Shown here in pieces: positions 16,479 through 24,248 of a DNA stretch of 50,241 bases (within the stretch, counting starts at the first letter, position 1; each line of letters begins with the position of its first letter). The notes beneath the pieces were generated by a model. It was not told where the DNA came from, ran no database searches, and saw only the letters and a program-made list of their open reading frames with translations. Source of the DNA: an uncultured bacterium (GTDB lineage: Bacteria; Bacillota; Clostridia; Oscillospirales; Oscillospiraceae). The position numbers and the translations under genes are program-made. The stretch covers positions 1 through 50,241 of the forward strand of contig CATKXO010000020.1 of the NCBI GenBank assembly GCA_949840775.1, read 5' to 3'.

Positions 16479-19400
16479 GTGTACCTGAAAGCATTGGAAA
16501 TCCAGGGCTTTAAATCCTTTCCCGACAAGACGGTCCTCACCTTCGGTGAGGACATCACCGCCATCGTAGGCCCCAACGGGTCAGGCAAGTCCAACATCTC
16601 CGACGCCATCCGCTGGGTGATGGGGGAGCAGTCCACCCGGGCCCTGCGGGGTGGCAAGATGGAGGACGTGATCTTCGGCGGCACCCAGCAGCGCCGCCAG
16701 ACGGGCTACGCCGAGGTCTCCCTGGTGCTGGACAACACCAGCCGCCTCTTCGACATGGAGGAGAGCGAGGTGATGGTCACCCGGCGGTACTACCGCTCTG
16801 GGGAGAGCGAATACTATATCAACCGCCGCTCCGTCCGCCTGAAGGACGTAAACGAGCTGTTCATGGATACCGGCCTGGGCCGGGAGGGCTACTCCATCAT
16901 CGGCCAGGGCCGCATCGACGAGATTTTGTCGGTGAAATCCGCCGACCGCCGGGAGATTTTTGAGGAGGCCGCCGGCATCTCCCGCTTTCGCCACCGGAAG
17001 GAGGAGGCGGAACGCAAGCTGGAGCGCACCGATGAGAACCTGGTGCGCATCAACGACAAAATTTCCGAGCTGGAGCTCCAGGTGGAGCCGCTTCGGGAGC
17101 AGAGCGAGAAGGCCAAAAAGTTCCTGGTCCTCCGGGACGAGCTGCGCACCCTGGAGATCTCCGTCTGGCTGGACACCCTGGAGCGCATCCGGGCGGGGAA
17201 TATCAAGCTGGAGGCCGACTACCAGGAGGCCGCCCGCCGGAAGGAGGAGGTCCGGGTCAGCCAGGAGAAGGCCTATGCCGCCGCCGAGCAGTATTCCGAA
17301 GAGATGCGGGCGAAGGACGTGGAGGCCGACCGCCTCCGCTTTGAGATGCAGGGCCGGCAGGCCCAGGCCAACGAGCTGGAGTCGGCCATCGCAGTGTTAA
17401 AGAGCAGCATCCAGCACAACCTGGAGTCCGCCCAGCGCATCCAGGCCGACCTGGAGCAGCAGGAGGGCCGTGAGGGCTCCCTGGCCGAGCAGATCGAGCA
17501 GCGGAAAAGCCGCCTCCGTGAGATCGAGGGCCAGCTGGAGGAGGGCCGGGCCGCCCTGGAGGCCAAGAGCCGGGAGGCGGAGGAGGCCGCCCGCTCCGCC
17601 GGCACCCTGGCCCGGGAGCTGGAGGAGCTGCGCACCCAGGCCGACCTGGGCGCCGCCGGGGCCGCTGAGGCCAAGGCCCTGCTGTCCGCCCTGGCTGCCG
17701 CCGCCCAGGAGGTCATGGACCGGGACGAGACCGTCCGCCGGGAGGCCCATGAGCTGGAGGAGCGTTTGGCGGAGGCCCGGAAGGAGGTCCGCGCCGCCCA
17801 GCGGAAATATGACGACGCAGTGGAGGAGCGGGACGCCGTCAAGAATGTGATTCAGGGCTACCAGCTCCGGATGGAGTCCCGGAAGAAGAAGTGGGACCAG
17901 GCCAGGGACGCCCACATGAAGCTCCAGATGGAGGAGAACGCCCTCACCTCCCGGATCAAGCTCCTCACCGAAATGGAGCGGGAGCACGAGGGCTACACCA
18001 AGGCGGTCAAGCTGGTGATGGGAGAGGCCCAGCGGGGCGCCCTGCAAAACATCCACGGCCCGGTGGCCGACCTGTTAAAGGTGCCCGACCGGTACACCGT
18101 GGCCATTGAGACCGCCCTGGGCGGGGCCATGCAGAACATTGTGGTGGACCGGGAGGAGGACGGCAAGGCTGTCATCCAGTATCTGAAGCGCCGGGACGGC
18201 GGCCGGGCCACCATCCTGCCCCTCAGCTCCATCCGTCCGGGCTGGCTCAAGGAGGGGGAGGCCCTGGAAAAGGAGCCCGGCTTTGTGGGGATTGGCGACC
18301 GGCTCATCTCCTTCGACCCCCCGTATCAGCATGTCTTCTCCAATCTGCTGGGCCGGGTGGCGGTCATGGAAAATCTGGACGCCGCCATCGCCGCCGCCCG
18401 GAAGTACGGCTATAAATTCCGCATCGTCACTCTGGACGGCCAGGTGCTGAACCCCGGCGGGTCCATGACGGGCGGCTCCGCCAGCCGCAGTGCCGGCATC
18501 CTCAGCCGGGCCAACGAGCTGGAGCGGCTGAACAGCCAGCTGGGCGATATCCGCACACGTGTGGCGGAGATCGTGAAAACGGTGGCCGAGGCGGAGCGGG
18601 AGTCCACCGCCGCCGCCTACGAGCTGGAGACCGCCCAGACCCAGCTGCGCCAGTGGGAGGACGCCATCCTCAAGGCGGAGGGCGAGCTGTCCCGGCGGCG
18701 CACCGTCACCGCCGAGCTGGAGCGCCAGCAGGCGGGCCAGCAGGAGGAGCTGGAGCAGCTCAAGAGCCGGGCCGCCCAGATCGAGACGGACACCCAGGGG
18801 GCCCGCTCCCGCATCCGGACGCTGGAGGGGGAGGCCGCCGCCCTGAAAAGCGAGGCCGAGGGCAAGGCCAGGGGCCAGGCGGAGGTGCAGGAGCGGTCCG
18901 CCCGCATCACCCGGGAGGCGGCCGCTTTCACTGCGGCCCAGGCCGCCCTGGAGGCGGAGCGGGAGGCCACCCGCTCCGGCCTCACCGAACTGGAGAACCT
19001 CAAGGCCAGCATGGCCGGGGACCGGGACCAGAGCCGGGCCCTCATGGCGGGCTACGAGGAGAAAAACGCCGGCCTCACCCGGGAGATCGGAGAGAAGGAG
19101 AGCGCCCTGGCCGCCCTGCAATCCGAAAATCAGGCCCAAAATGAGGCCATCGCCCGGCTGAACCAGGAGAAGCTGGACCTGGAGGGCCGGCGGGTGAAGG
19201 CCACCCGTGAGAGCCAAGCCCTCAACGAGGAGCTGCTGCGCACCGAGGGGGAGGTCTCCCGGCTGGAGCAGAAGAAGGTGGCCGCCTCCCTGGAGGAGAA
19301 GCAGCTGCTTGACAAGCTGTGGGAGAACTACGAGCTGAGCCACGAGGCCGCCCGCCAGCAGCGGGTGGAGATCGAATCGGTCCCCAAGGCCAGCCGCCGC

Positions 19401-20051
19401 ATTGCCGAGCTGAAACGGTCCATCTCCGGCCTGGGCCATGTGAACGTGGGTGCCATCGAGGAGTTCCAGCGGGTGAACGAGCGGTACACCTACCTGACGG
19501 ACCAGCGGGACGACGTGGACAAGGCGAAAAAGGAGCTGGAGGAGATCATCGCCGGCATCACCGGCGAGATGAAGACCATCTTCAAGCGGGAGTTCGACAC
19601 CATCAACGAGGCGTTTGGCCAGACGTTCCTGGAGCTCTTCGGGGGCGGCAAGGCCACCCTGGAGCTGGAGGACCCGGAGGACATCCTGAACTGCGGCATT
19701 GAGATCAAGGTCCAGCCTCCGGGCAAGGCGCTGAAAATCATCACCCTGCTCTCCGGCGGGGAGAAGGCCTTTGTGGCCATCGCCCTGTACTTCGCCATCT
19801 TAAAGGTGCGGCCCACCCCCTTCGTGGTGATGGACGAGATTGAGGCCGCCCTGGACGACACCAACGTGGTAAAATTCGCCCGGTATATGCGGAACATGTC
19901 GGAGCGCACCCAGTTTATCGTCATCACCCACCGCCGGGGCACCATGGAGGAGGCCGACGTTCTCTACGGCGTCACCATGCAGGAGCAGGGTGTCTCCCGG
20001 ATGCTCACCATCAACCTCAACGACGTGGAGAAGGAGCTGAATATCCGGTAG
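16479..20051 (+). CDS. smc: Chromosome partition protein SMC
   Basis: 1190 residues, the usual length. GTG 16479 gives MYLKALEIQGFKSF, the exact family start, with GAAAGGG upstream. SMC dimers with ScpA/ScpB extrude DNA loops from the replication origin. Walker A GPNGSGKS is at 31-38; long coiled coils occupy about 165-510 and 670-1010; the hinge spans roughly 515-650 (ending near GGSMTGGSA); the ABC signature LSGGEKA lies near 1091 and Walker B VVMDEIEAALDD near 1118. The central coils have almost exclusively G/C third bases, which produces long spurious antisense frames. smc followed by ftsY is the usual Firmicutes order; here two small genes intervene. Confidence 0.97.
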   Translation: MYLKALEIQGFKSFPDKTVLTFGEDITAIVGPNGSGKSNISDAIRWVMGEQSTRALRGGKMEDVIFGGTQQRRQTGYAEVSLVLDNTSRLFDMEESEVMVTRRYYRSGESEYYINRRSVRLKDVNELFMDTGLGREGYSIIGQGRIDEILSVKSADRREIFEEAAGISRFRHRKEEAERKLERTDENLVRINDKISELELQVEPLREQSEKAKKFLVLRDELRTLEISVWLDTLERIRAGNIKLEADYQEAARRKEEVRVSQEKAYAAAEQYSEEMRAKDVEADRLRFEMQGRQAQANELESAIAVLKSSIQHNLESAQRIQADLEQQEGREGSLAEQIEQRKSRLREIEGQLEEGRAALEAKSREAEEAARSAGTLARELEELRTQADLGAAGAAEAKALLSALAAAAQEVMDRDETVRREAHELEERLAEARKEVRAAQRKYDDAVEERDAVKNVIQGYQLRMESRKKKWDQARDAHMKLQMEENALTSRIKLLTEMEREHEGYTKAVKLVMGEAQRGALQNIHGPVADLLKVPDRYTVAIETALGGAMQNIVVDREEDGKAVIQYLKRRDGGRATILPLSSIRPGWLKEGEALEKEPGFVGIGDRLISFDPPYQHVFSNLLGRVAVMENLDAAIAAARKYGYKFRIVTLDGQVLNPGGSMTGGSASRSAGILSRANELERLNSQLGDIRTRVAEIVKTVAEAERESTAAAYELETAQTQLRQWEDAILKAEGELSRRRTVTAELERQQAGQQEELEQLKSRAAQIETDTQGARSRIRTLEGEAAALKSEAEGKARGQAEVQERSARITREAAAFTAAQAALEAEREATRSGLTELENLKASMAGDRDQSRALMAGYEEKNAGLTREIGEKESALAALQSENQAQNEAIARLNQEKLDLEGRRVKATRESQALNEELLRTEGEVSRLEQKKVAASLEEKQLLDKLWENYELSHEAARQQRVEIESVPKASRRIAELKRSISGLGHVNVGAIEEFQRVNERYTYLTDQRDDVDKAKKELEEIIAGITGEMKTIFKREFDTINEAFGQTFLELFGGGKATLELEDPEDILNCGIEIKVQPPGKALKIITLLSGGEKAFVAIALYFAILKVRPTPFVVMDEIEAALDDTNVVKFARYMRNMSERTQFIVITHRRGTMEEADVLYGVTMQEQGVSRMLTINLNDVEKELNIR

Positions 20052-20055
20052 TTCT

Positions 20056-20129
20056 TGTGGGACCTGCCGCCCTCGGCGGGTCAAATCTGGTTCATTGGGA
20101 ATGGCCCGCCCAGGGGGGCGGGCCCCACA
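20056..20129 (+). repeat. Palindromic repeat, TGTGGG/CCCACA subtype
   Basis: It runs from TGTGGGACC to GGGCCCCACA and contains a CCGCCCTCGGCGGG hairpin and a GCCCGCCC-AGGGGGGCGGGC hairpin around a short unique core. It begins 5 bases after the smc stop. The element at 36219-36303 shares its ends and its GGCCCGCCC hairpin. Confidence 0.75.
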
Positions 20130-20149
20130 AAGAGTTTGGAGGAAGGACC

Positions 20150-20434
20150 GTGAACGAAAACGAGAAAAAACCCGGCGATTGGAAGATGATAGTAGGGGGT
20201 ATTCTACTCATTATCGTCCTGTTCACCGCAATCAAATTCATTTTCTGGGGCCTGGAACAGGTCATCCCCAAGCCCCCGGCGGACGTGTCTCAGAGCGTCT
20301 CTGTCAGCCGGAGCGCCCCGGCGGGGAGCAGCGAGACGGACGCCCCCGGCTTCTGCATCCACTGCGGCAAGGCCCTGCCCGAGTCCTTCCAGTGGGGACA
20401 GTTCTGCCCCTGGTGTGGGGAGAAGGTGGAGTGA
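20150..20434 (+). CDS. Membrane-anchored zinc-ribbon protein
   Basis: 94 residues from GTG 20150, with GGAGGAAGG just upstream; a longer frame runs back into the repeat and is not credible. One membrane helix (about 14-34) is followed by a V/S/P-rich linker and a C-terminal zinc ribbon with CIHCGKALPE and CPWCGEKVE (two CxxC pairs). The topology would put the ribbon on one side of a single span. It is not a recognised named family. The stop overlaps the next start (TGATG), so the two zinc-ribbon genes are coupled. Confidence 0.7.
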   Translation: MNENEKKPGDWKMIVGGILLIIVLFTAIKFIFWGLEQVIPKPPADVSQSVSVSRSAPAGSSETDAPGFCIHCGKALPESFQWGQFCPWCGEKVE

Positions 20435-20739
20435 TGGAAAAATTGAAGTGTCTGCGCTGCGGCGTGGAGATGGAATTTGTCACACGGGAAAAGATACAGC
20501 TGGGCCAAACGGGCTGGATATTGGGCGACCTGGGCAATCTGCTGGCCGGGGCGCTGGAGACGGCCATCTTCACCTGTCCTAAATGCGGCAAGCTGGAGCT
20601 TTTCCGGGGAGACTTCTTCGACGACGAGGGGGAGGAGCCGGGGAGCATTGCCCAGACCCGGTGTCCCGGTTGCGGGACCCTCTACGAGATGGACTACCCC
20701 AAATGCCCCCGGTGCGGGGCCAAAAACGAAAACTGGTAA
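20434..20739 (+). CDS. Multi-CxxC zinc-ribbon protein
   Basis: 101 residues, with ATG 20434 overlapping the previous stop. Four CxxC pairs are visible: CLRCG at 6-10, CPKCGK in the middle, and CPGCGTLYE and CPRCGAKN at the end, suggesting two zinc ribbons. A hydrophobic GWILGDLGNLLAGALETAIF segment separates the first pair from the rest. The function is unknown. It lies 15 bases before ftsY in the same unit. Confidence 0.7.
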   Translation: MEKLKCLRCGVEMEFVTREKIQLGQTGWILGDLGNLLAGALETAIFTCPKCGKLELFRGDFFDDEGEEPGSIAQTRCPGCGTLYEMDYPKCPRCGAKNENW

Positions 20740-20754
20740 GAGAGGGAGCAGACC

Positions 20755-21624
20755 ATGGGCTTTTTTGACAAGCTGAAAAAGATCAACATATTCTCCGGGT
20801 TTGGCTCGGAGCTCACCGACGACTTCTACGACGAGCTGGAGGAGTCCCTGATTTTGGCGGACACCGGCATGGACGTGACCCTGGAGCTGGTGGAGGAGCT
20901 GCGCCGCCGGGTGCGGTCCGAGGGGGTCAAAACCCTGGAGGGGGCCCGGGAGGTGATGGTCCAGGTCATCGCCGACGCCCTCAGTGCCGGGGATACCGCC
21001 CTGGACCTGTCCACAAAGCCCTCCGTGGTGCTGTTCATCGGGGTAAACGGGGTGGGCAAGACCACCACCATCGGCAAGATCGGCCATCAGCTGCGGGACC
21101 GGCGGAAGAAAGTCCTGTTCTGCGCCGCCGACACCTTCCGGGCCGCCGCTGCCGACCAGCTCACCATCTGGGCGGACCGGGCGGGGGTGGACATCATCAA
21201 GCAGCAGGAGGGGGCCGACCCCGCCGCCGTGGTCTTCGACACCATGTCCGCTGCCAAGGCCCGAAACGCCGACGTGGTGCTGGTGGACACCGCCGGCCGG
21301 CTGCACAACAAGCAGAACCTGATGAACGAGCTGAACAAGATCAGCCGGGTCATCGACCGGGAGCTGCCCGGCTGTGCCCGTGAGACCCTTCTGGTGCTGG
21401 ACGCCACCACCGGCCAGAACGGCCTGATCCAGGCCAAGCAGTTCAAGGAGGCGGCGGGCATCACCGGCATCGTCCTTACCAAGCTGGACGGTACCGCCAA
21501 GGGGGGTATCGCCATCGCCATCGCCAAAGAGCTGGGCGTGCCCGTGAAGTACGCCGGGGTGGGGGAGGGCATCGACGACCTGAAACCCTTCGACGCCCAG
21601 GAATTTGCCCAGGCGCTGATCTGA
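20755..21624 (+). CDS. ftsY: Signal recognition particle receptor FtsY
   Basis: 289 residues, NG domains only, without the acidic N-terminal A domain, as in many Gram-positives. FtsY binds Ffh-loaded ribosomes and delivers them to SecYEG. Present are the four-helix N domain (about 20-80), P-loop GVNGVGKTT (96-104), the [11 protein letters not shown] segment, [15 protein letters not shown] and the C-terminal [13 protein letters not shown]. The start is ATG 20755. smc-ftsY neighbours are normal for Firmicutes. Confidence 0.96.
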   Translation: MGFFDKLKKINIFSGFGSELTDDFYDELEESLILADTGMDVTLELVEELRRRVRSEGVKTLEGAREVMVQVIADALSAGDTALDLSTKPSVVLFIGVNGVGKTTTIGKIGHQLRDRRKKVLFCAADTFRAAAADQLTIWADRAGVDIIKQQEGADPAAVVFDTMSAAKARNADVVLVDTAGRLHNKQNLMNELNKISRVIDRELPGCARETLLVLDATTGQNGLIQAKQFKEAAGITGIVLTKLDGTAKGGIAIAIAKELGVPVKYAGVGEGIDDLKPFDAQEFAQALI

Positions 21625-21637
21625 AGGCTGCAGCCTT

Positions 21638-21687
21638 TGTAGGGGCGGACATTGTCCGCCCGCGGGCGCGCACTGCGCGCCCCTACA
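21638..21687 (+). repeat. Short palindromic repeat
   Basis: TGTAGGGGCGGAC to GCGCGCCCCTACA, with internal palindromes GTCCGCC and GCGCGCACTGCGCGC. A short palindrome GGCTGCAGCC (21627-21636) precedes it. It sits between ftsY and rdgB. Confidence 0.75.
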
Positions 21688-21720
21688 GAAATGCCCCGCA
21701 AAAATTTAATCAATTATCCA

Positions 21721-21748
21721 TAGACAGACAGAGAAAATATGGTAGAAT
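21721..21748 (+). promoter_or_regulatory. Probable rdgB promoter
   Basis: TAGACA (21721-21726), 16 bases, TAGAAT (21743-21748), 15 bases before the ATG and just ahead of GGGGG. Confidence 0.4.
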
Positions 21749-21763
21749 AAGGGGGAAAGCTGT

Positions 21764-22351
21764 ATGAAGCTGGTGCTGGCGAGCAAGAATCCAAAAAAAC
21801 TGGTTGAGATGAACGATATCCTGTCCCACCTGGGGGTGGAGGTCTGCTCTGAGGCGGAGGCGGGGGTGGACCTTGAGGTGGAGGAGACCGGGACCACCTT
21901 CGAGGAGAACTCCCTGCTCAAGGCCAGGGCGGTGATGGAGGCCAGCCACCTGCCCGCCATTGCGGATGATTCCGGGCTGTGCGTGGACTGCCTCAACGGG
22001 GCCCCTGGGGTGTACTCCGCCCGCTACGGCGGCGAGGGGCTGGACGACGAGGCCCGCTACCGCCTGCTGCTGGAGAACATGCGGGGGCAGATGACCCGGG
22101 CGGCGAAGTTCGTCTCGGTGATTACCTGCTGTTTCCCCAACGGCGACGTGCTCTCCGCTCGGGGGGAGTGCCCCGGCACCATCGCCTACGCCCCCATGGG
22201 GGAGGGCGGCTTCGGCTACGACCCGGTGTTCTTCGTCCCGGAGCTGAAAAAGACCTTCGCCCAGCTGTCCGCCGAGGAGAAGAACGCCATCTCCCACCGT
22301 GGCAAGGCGCTGGAGGCGTTTAAAGAAAAGCTGGAGGGGTACTTGAAATGA
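21764..22351 (+). CDS. rdgB: XTP/dITP pyrophosphatase (RdgB/HAM1)
   Basis: 195 residues, normal length. It removes non-canonical purine triphosphates (dITP, XTP) from the nucleotide pool. Typical motifs are the N-terminal LASKNPKKLVEM (SxNxxK), TGTTFEENSLLKAR, the catalytic ADDSGLCVD near 67-75, and GEGGFGYDPVFF plus SHRGKAL at the C-terminus. The start is ATG 21764 with GGGGGAAAG upstream. It opens a run of small housekeeping genes (yhbY, nadD-yqeK) separated by repeats. Confidence 0.95.
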   Translation: MKLVLASKNPKKLVEMNDILSHLGVEVCSEAEAGVDLEVEETGTTFEENSLLKARAVMEASHLPAIADDSGLCVDCLNGAPGVYSARYGGEGLDDEARYRLLLENMRGQMTRAAKFVSVITCCFPNGDVLSARGECPGTIAYAPMGEGGFGYDPVFFVPELKKTFAQLSAEEKNAISHRGKALEAFKEKLEGYLK

Positions 22352-22354
22352 TTC

Positions 22355-22525
22355 TGTAGGGGCGGCCTGTGGCCGCCCGCATAGAACGTTTTGCGATGCG
22401 GTGTAGGGCGCGACGACCCCGGCGCGCCGCATGGACCCCGGCACGCCGCATAGACCCCGGCGCGCCCCACAGATTACGGCGTGCATATGTACAGTAAACG
22501 GCGGGCCGAGTCGTCCCGCCCTACA
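22355..22525 (+). repeat. Composite palindromic repeat with 19-bp tandem units
   Basis: It starts TGTAGGGGCGGCC 4 bases after the rdgB stop. A second internal left end, TGTAGGGCGCGACG (from about 22401), is followed by three copies of a 19-bp unit built on GACCCCGGCGCGCCGC. It closes with CCCGCCCTACA. It looks like one element nested in or fused to another. Confidence 0.75.
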
Positions 22526-22550
22526 GAAAATACCGAAAACGAGGATTTAT

Positions 22551-22871
22551 ATGGAATTAACAAGCAAACAGCGGGCCCAGCTGCGGGGCCTGGCCAACAG
22601 CATCGACACCATCCTGATCGTGGGCAAAGACGGCATCGGGGACAACCTGGTCAAGCAGGCCAACGACGCCCTGGAGGCCCGTGAGCTCATCAAGGGCAGG
22701 GTGCTGGAGAACTCCCTTCTCTCCCCCCGTGAGGCGGCGGAGGAGCTGGCCCCCCTGACCCGGAGCGAAATTGTCCAGGTGATTGGAACAAAATTCGTAT
22801 TATATCGTCCAAGCCATAAAAAGGACAAAAAGGATAAAATTGTGTTGGTATCAGACAAGAAGCGAAAGTAG
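22551..22871 (+). CDS. yhbY: YhbY/CRM-domain RNA-binding protein
   Basis: 106 residues, ATG 22551. YhbY proteins associate with pre-50S ribosomal particles. The CRM domain is clear: MELTSKQRAQLRGLAN, the GKDGI turn in ILIVGKDGIGDNL, then LIKGRVLEN and IGTKFVLYRPS. The lysine-rich tail (KKDKKDKIVLVSDKKRK) would add RNA affinity. The TAG stop (22869-22871) lies inside the left end of the following repeat, so the last codons may have been set by that insertion. Confidence 0.92.
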   Translation: MELTSKQRAQLRGLANSIDTILIVGKDGIGDNLVKQANDALEARELIKGRVLENSLLSPREAAEELAPLTRSEIVQVIGTKFVLYRPSHKKDKKDKIVLVSDKKRK

Positions 22872-23000
22872 GGGGCGGCGCCCTCGCCGCCCCGCTGTTG
22901 ACAGTTTTATGGCGGGACGCCCCGCTATTGACAGTTTTATGGCGGGATGCCCCGCTGTTGACAGATTTATGACGGGCCGCCGAGGGCGGCGGCCCCTACA
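22868..23000 (+). repeat. Palindromic repeat with three 30-bp tandem units
   Basis: From GTAGGGGGCGGCG to GGCGGCCCCTACA. Three 30-bp copies at 22890, 22920 and 22950 are built on CCCCGCTGTTGACAG and TTTATGGCGGGACG. Copies are adjacent with no unique spacer. It overlaps the yhbY stop and ends 32 bases before nadD. Confidence 0.85.
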
Positions 23001-23032
23001 GAAATTTTCATTCTGAATAGGGGATGTCAGTT

Positions 23033-24244
23033 GTGAAAATCGGAATTTTTGGCGGAACCTTCAACCCGCCCCACCTGGGGCACCTGGCGGCGGCCCGGAC
23101 GGCCATCGGGGCGCTGGAGCTGGATAAGCTGCTCATCATCCCGGCGGCCATCCCGCCCCACAAGGCGCTGCCGGAGGGGACTCCCGCCCCTGAGCACCGG
23201 CTGGCCATGGCGGCCAAGCTGGCCGACGCCCTGCTGCTGCCGGAGAAGGTGGAGGTCTCCACCATTGAGCTGGAGCGCCCTGGAAAAAGCTACACCAGCG
23301 ACACCCTGGTCCGGTTGCGGGATGGGGATCCGGATATCGAGTTCTGGCTGCTCATGGGGACGGACATGTTCCTCACTCTCCATCACTGGCACGACCCGGA
23401 ACATATCCTGAAGAACGCCACCGTGTGCACCTTCAGCCGTCACTACTGGGATAAAAAGGAGCAAATCCTCTCCCAGAAGAACTATTTGAAAAAGACTTAC
23501 CCATGGGTCAAAATCGAGGCCATTGACATTCCCGATCTGGTGGAGATTTCTTCCACCGAATTGCGGGAGCTGCTGGCAGAGGGGAAGGGGGCGGAGTACC
23601 TCCACCCCTCGGTCTACGGCTATATCCTGATGAACAGGCTGTACGGCACCTGCGCCGATTTAAAGCACCTGGATATCCCCGAGCTTCGGGCCTGTTCCTA
23701 CTCCATGGTGATGGAGAAGCGGGTGCGGCACATCCGGGGCACCGAGGAGGAGGCGGTCCGCCTGGCCCGGCGCTGGGGGGCGGACGAGAATCTGGCCCGC
23801 CGGGCGGGCATCCTCCACGACTGCACCAAGTACCTCCCCGGTCCGGAGCACATCGCCATCTGTGAGCAGTACGGCGTCCCCCTGGACGGCCTGGAGCGCA
23901 CCGCCCCCAAGCTGCTCCACTCCAAGACGGGGGCGTGCATGGCCCGGCACATTTTTGGGGAACCTGATGAGGTGTATGAGGCCATTTTTTGGCACACCAC
24001 CGCCAAGGCGGACATGACCACCTTAGAGAAGATACTGTATGTGGCCGACTATATGGAGCCCAACCGGGCCTTTGACGGGGTGGAGCGGCTGCGGGAGCTG
24101 GCCTACCAGGACCTGGACAGGGCCCTGCTCCTCGGGGTGGAGACCACCGTCCAGGAGATGGAAGACCGGCAGCTGCCGGTGCATCAAAATACGCTCCAGG
24201 CGCTGGCCTGGCTGCGGGAACACGGGGTCACAACAGAAGGGTGA
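23033..24244 (+). CDS. nadD-yqeK: Fused nicotinate-nucleotide adenylyltransferase (NadD) and YqeK HD phosphatase
   Basis: About 403 residues. GTG 23033 is preferred over ATG 23024 because it gives the family start MKIGIFGGTFNPPHLGH with GGGG 9 bases upstream. Residues 1-200 are NadD (NAD synthesis, NaMN to NaAD): GTFNPPHLGH, PPHK, SSTELRELL. From about 215 it is YqeK, an HD-domain enzyme that hydrolyses Ap4A symmetrically: KRVRHIRGTEEEAV, AGILHDCTK, LLHSKTGACMA, the IFWHTTA segment and ILYVADYMEPNR. In Bacillus these are two adjacent genes; here a GTCADLKHLDIPELRAC linker joins them in frame. The lcp gene begins 4 bases downstream. Confidence 0.93.
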   Translation: MKIGIFGGTFNPPHLGHLAAARTAIGALELDKLLIIPAAIPPHKALPEGTPAPEHRLAMAAKLADALLLPEKVEVSTIELERPGKSYTSDTLVRLRDGDPDIEFWLLMGTDMFLTLHHWHDPEHILKNATVCTFSRHYWDKKEQILSQKNYLKKTYPWVKIEAIDIPDLVEISSTELRELLAEGKGAEYLHPSVYGYILMNRLYGTCADLKHLDIPELRACSYSMVMEKRVRHIRGTEEEAVRLARRWGADENLARRAGILHDCTKYLPGPEHIAICEQYGVPLDGLERTAPKLLHSKTGACMARHIFGEPDEVYEAIFWHTTAKADMTTLEKILYVADYMEPNRAFDGVERLRELAYQDLDRALLLGVETTVQEMEDRQLPVHQNTLQALAWLREHGVTTEG

Positions 24245-24248
24245 GACT

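Noticed and set aside
18075-19439. Long minus-strand open frame opposite the smc coiled coil
   Set aside because: Leucine/glycine/glutamine-rich shadow of GAG/CTG-rich coiled-coil codons.
22890-22979. 30-bp repeats considered as a CRISPR array
   Set aside because: Three contiguous copies without spacers inside a palindromic repeat element.
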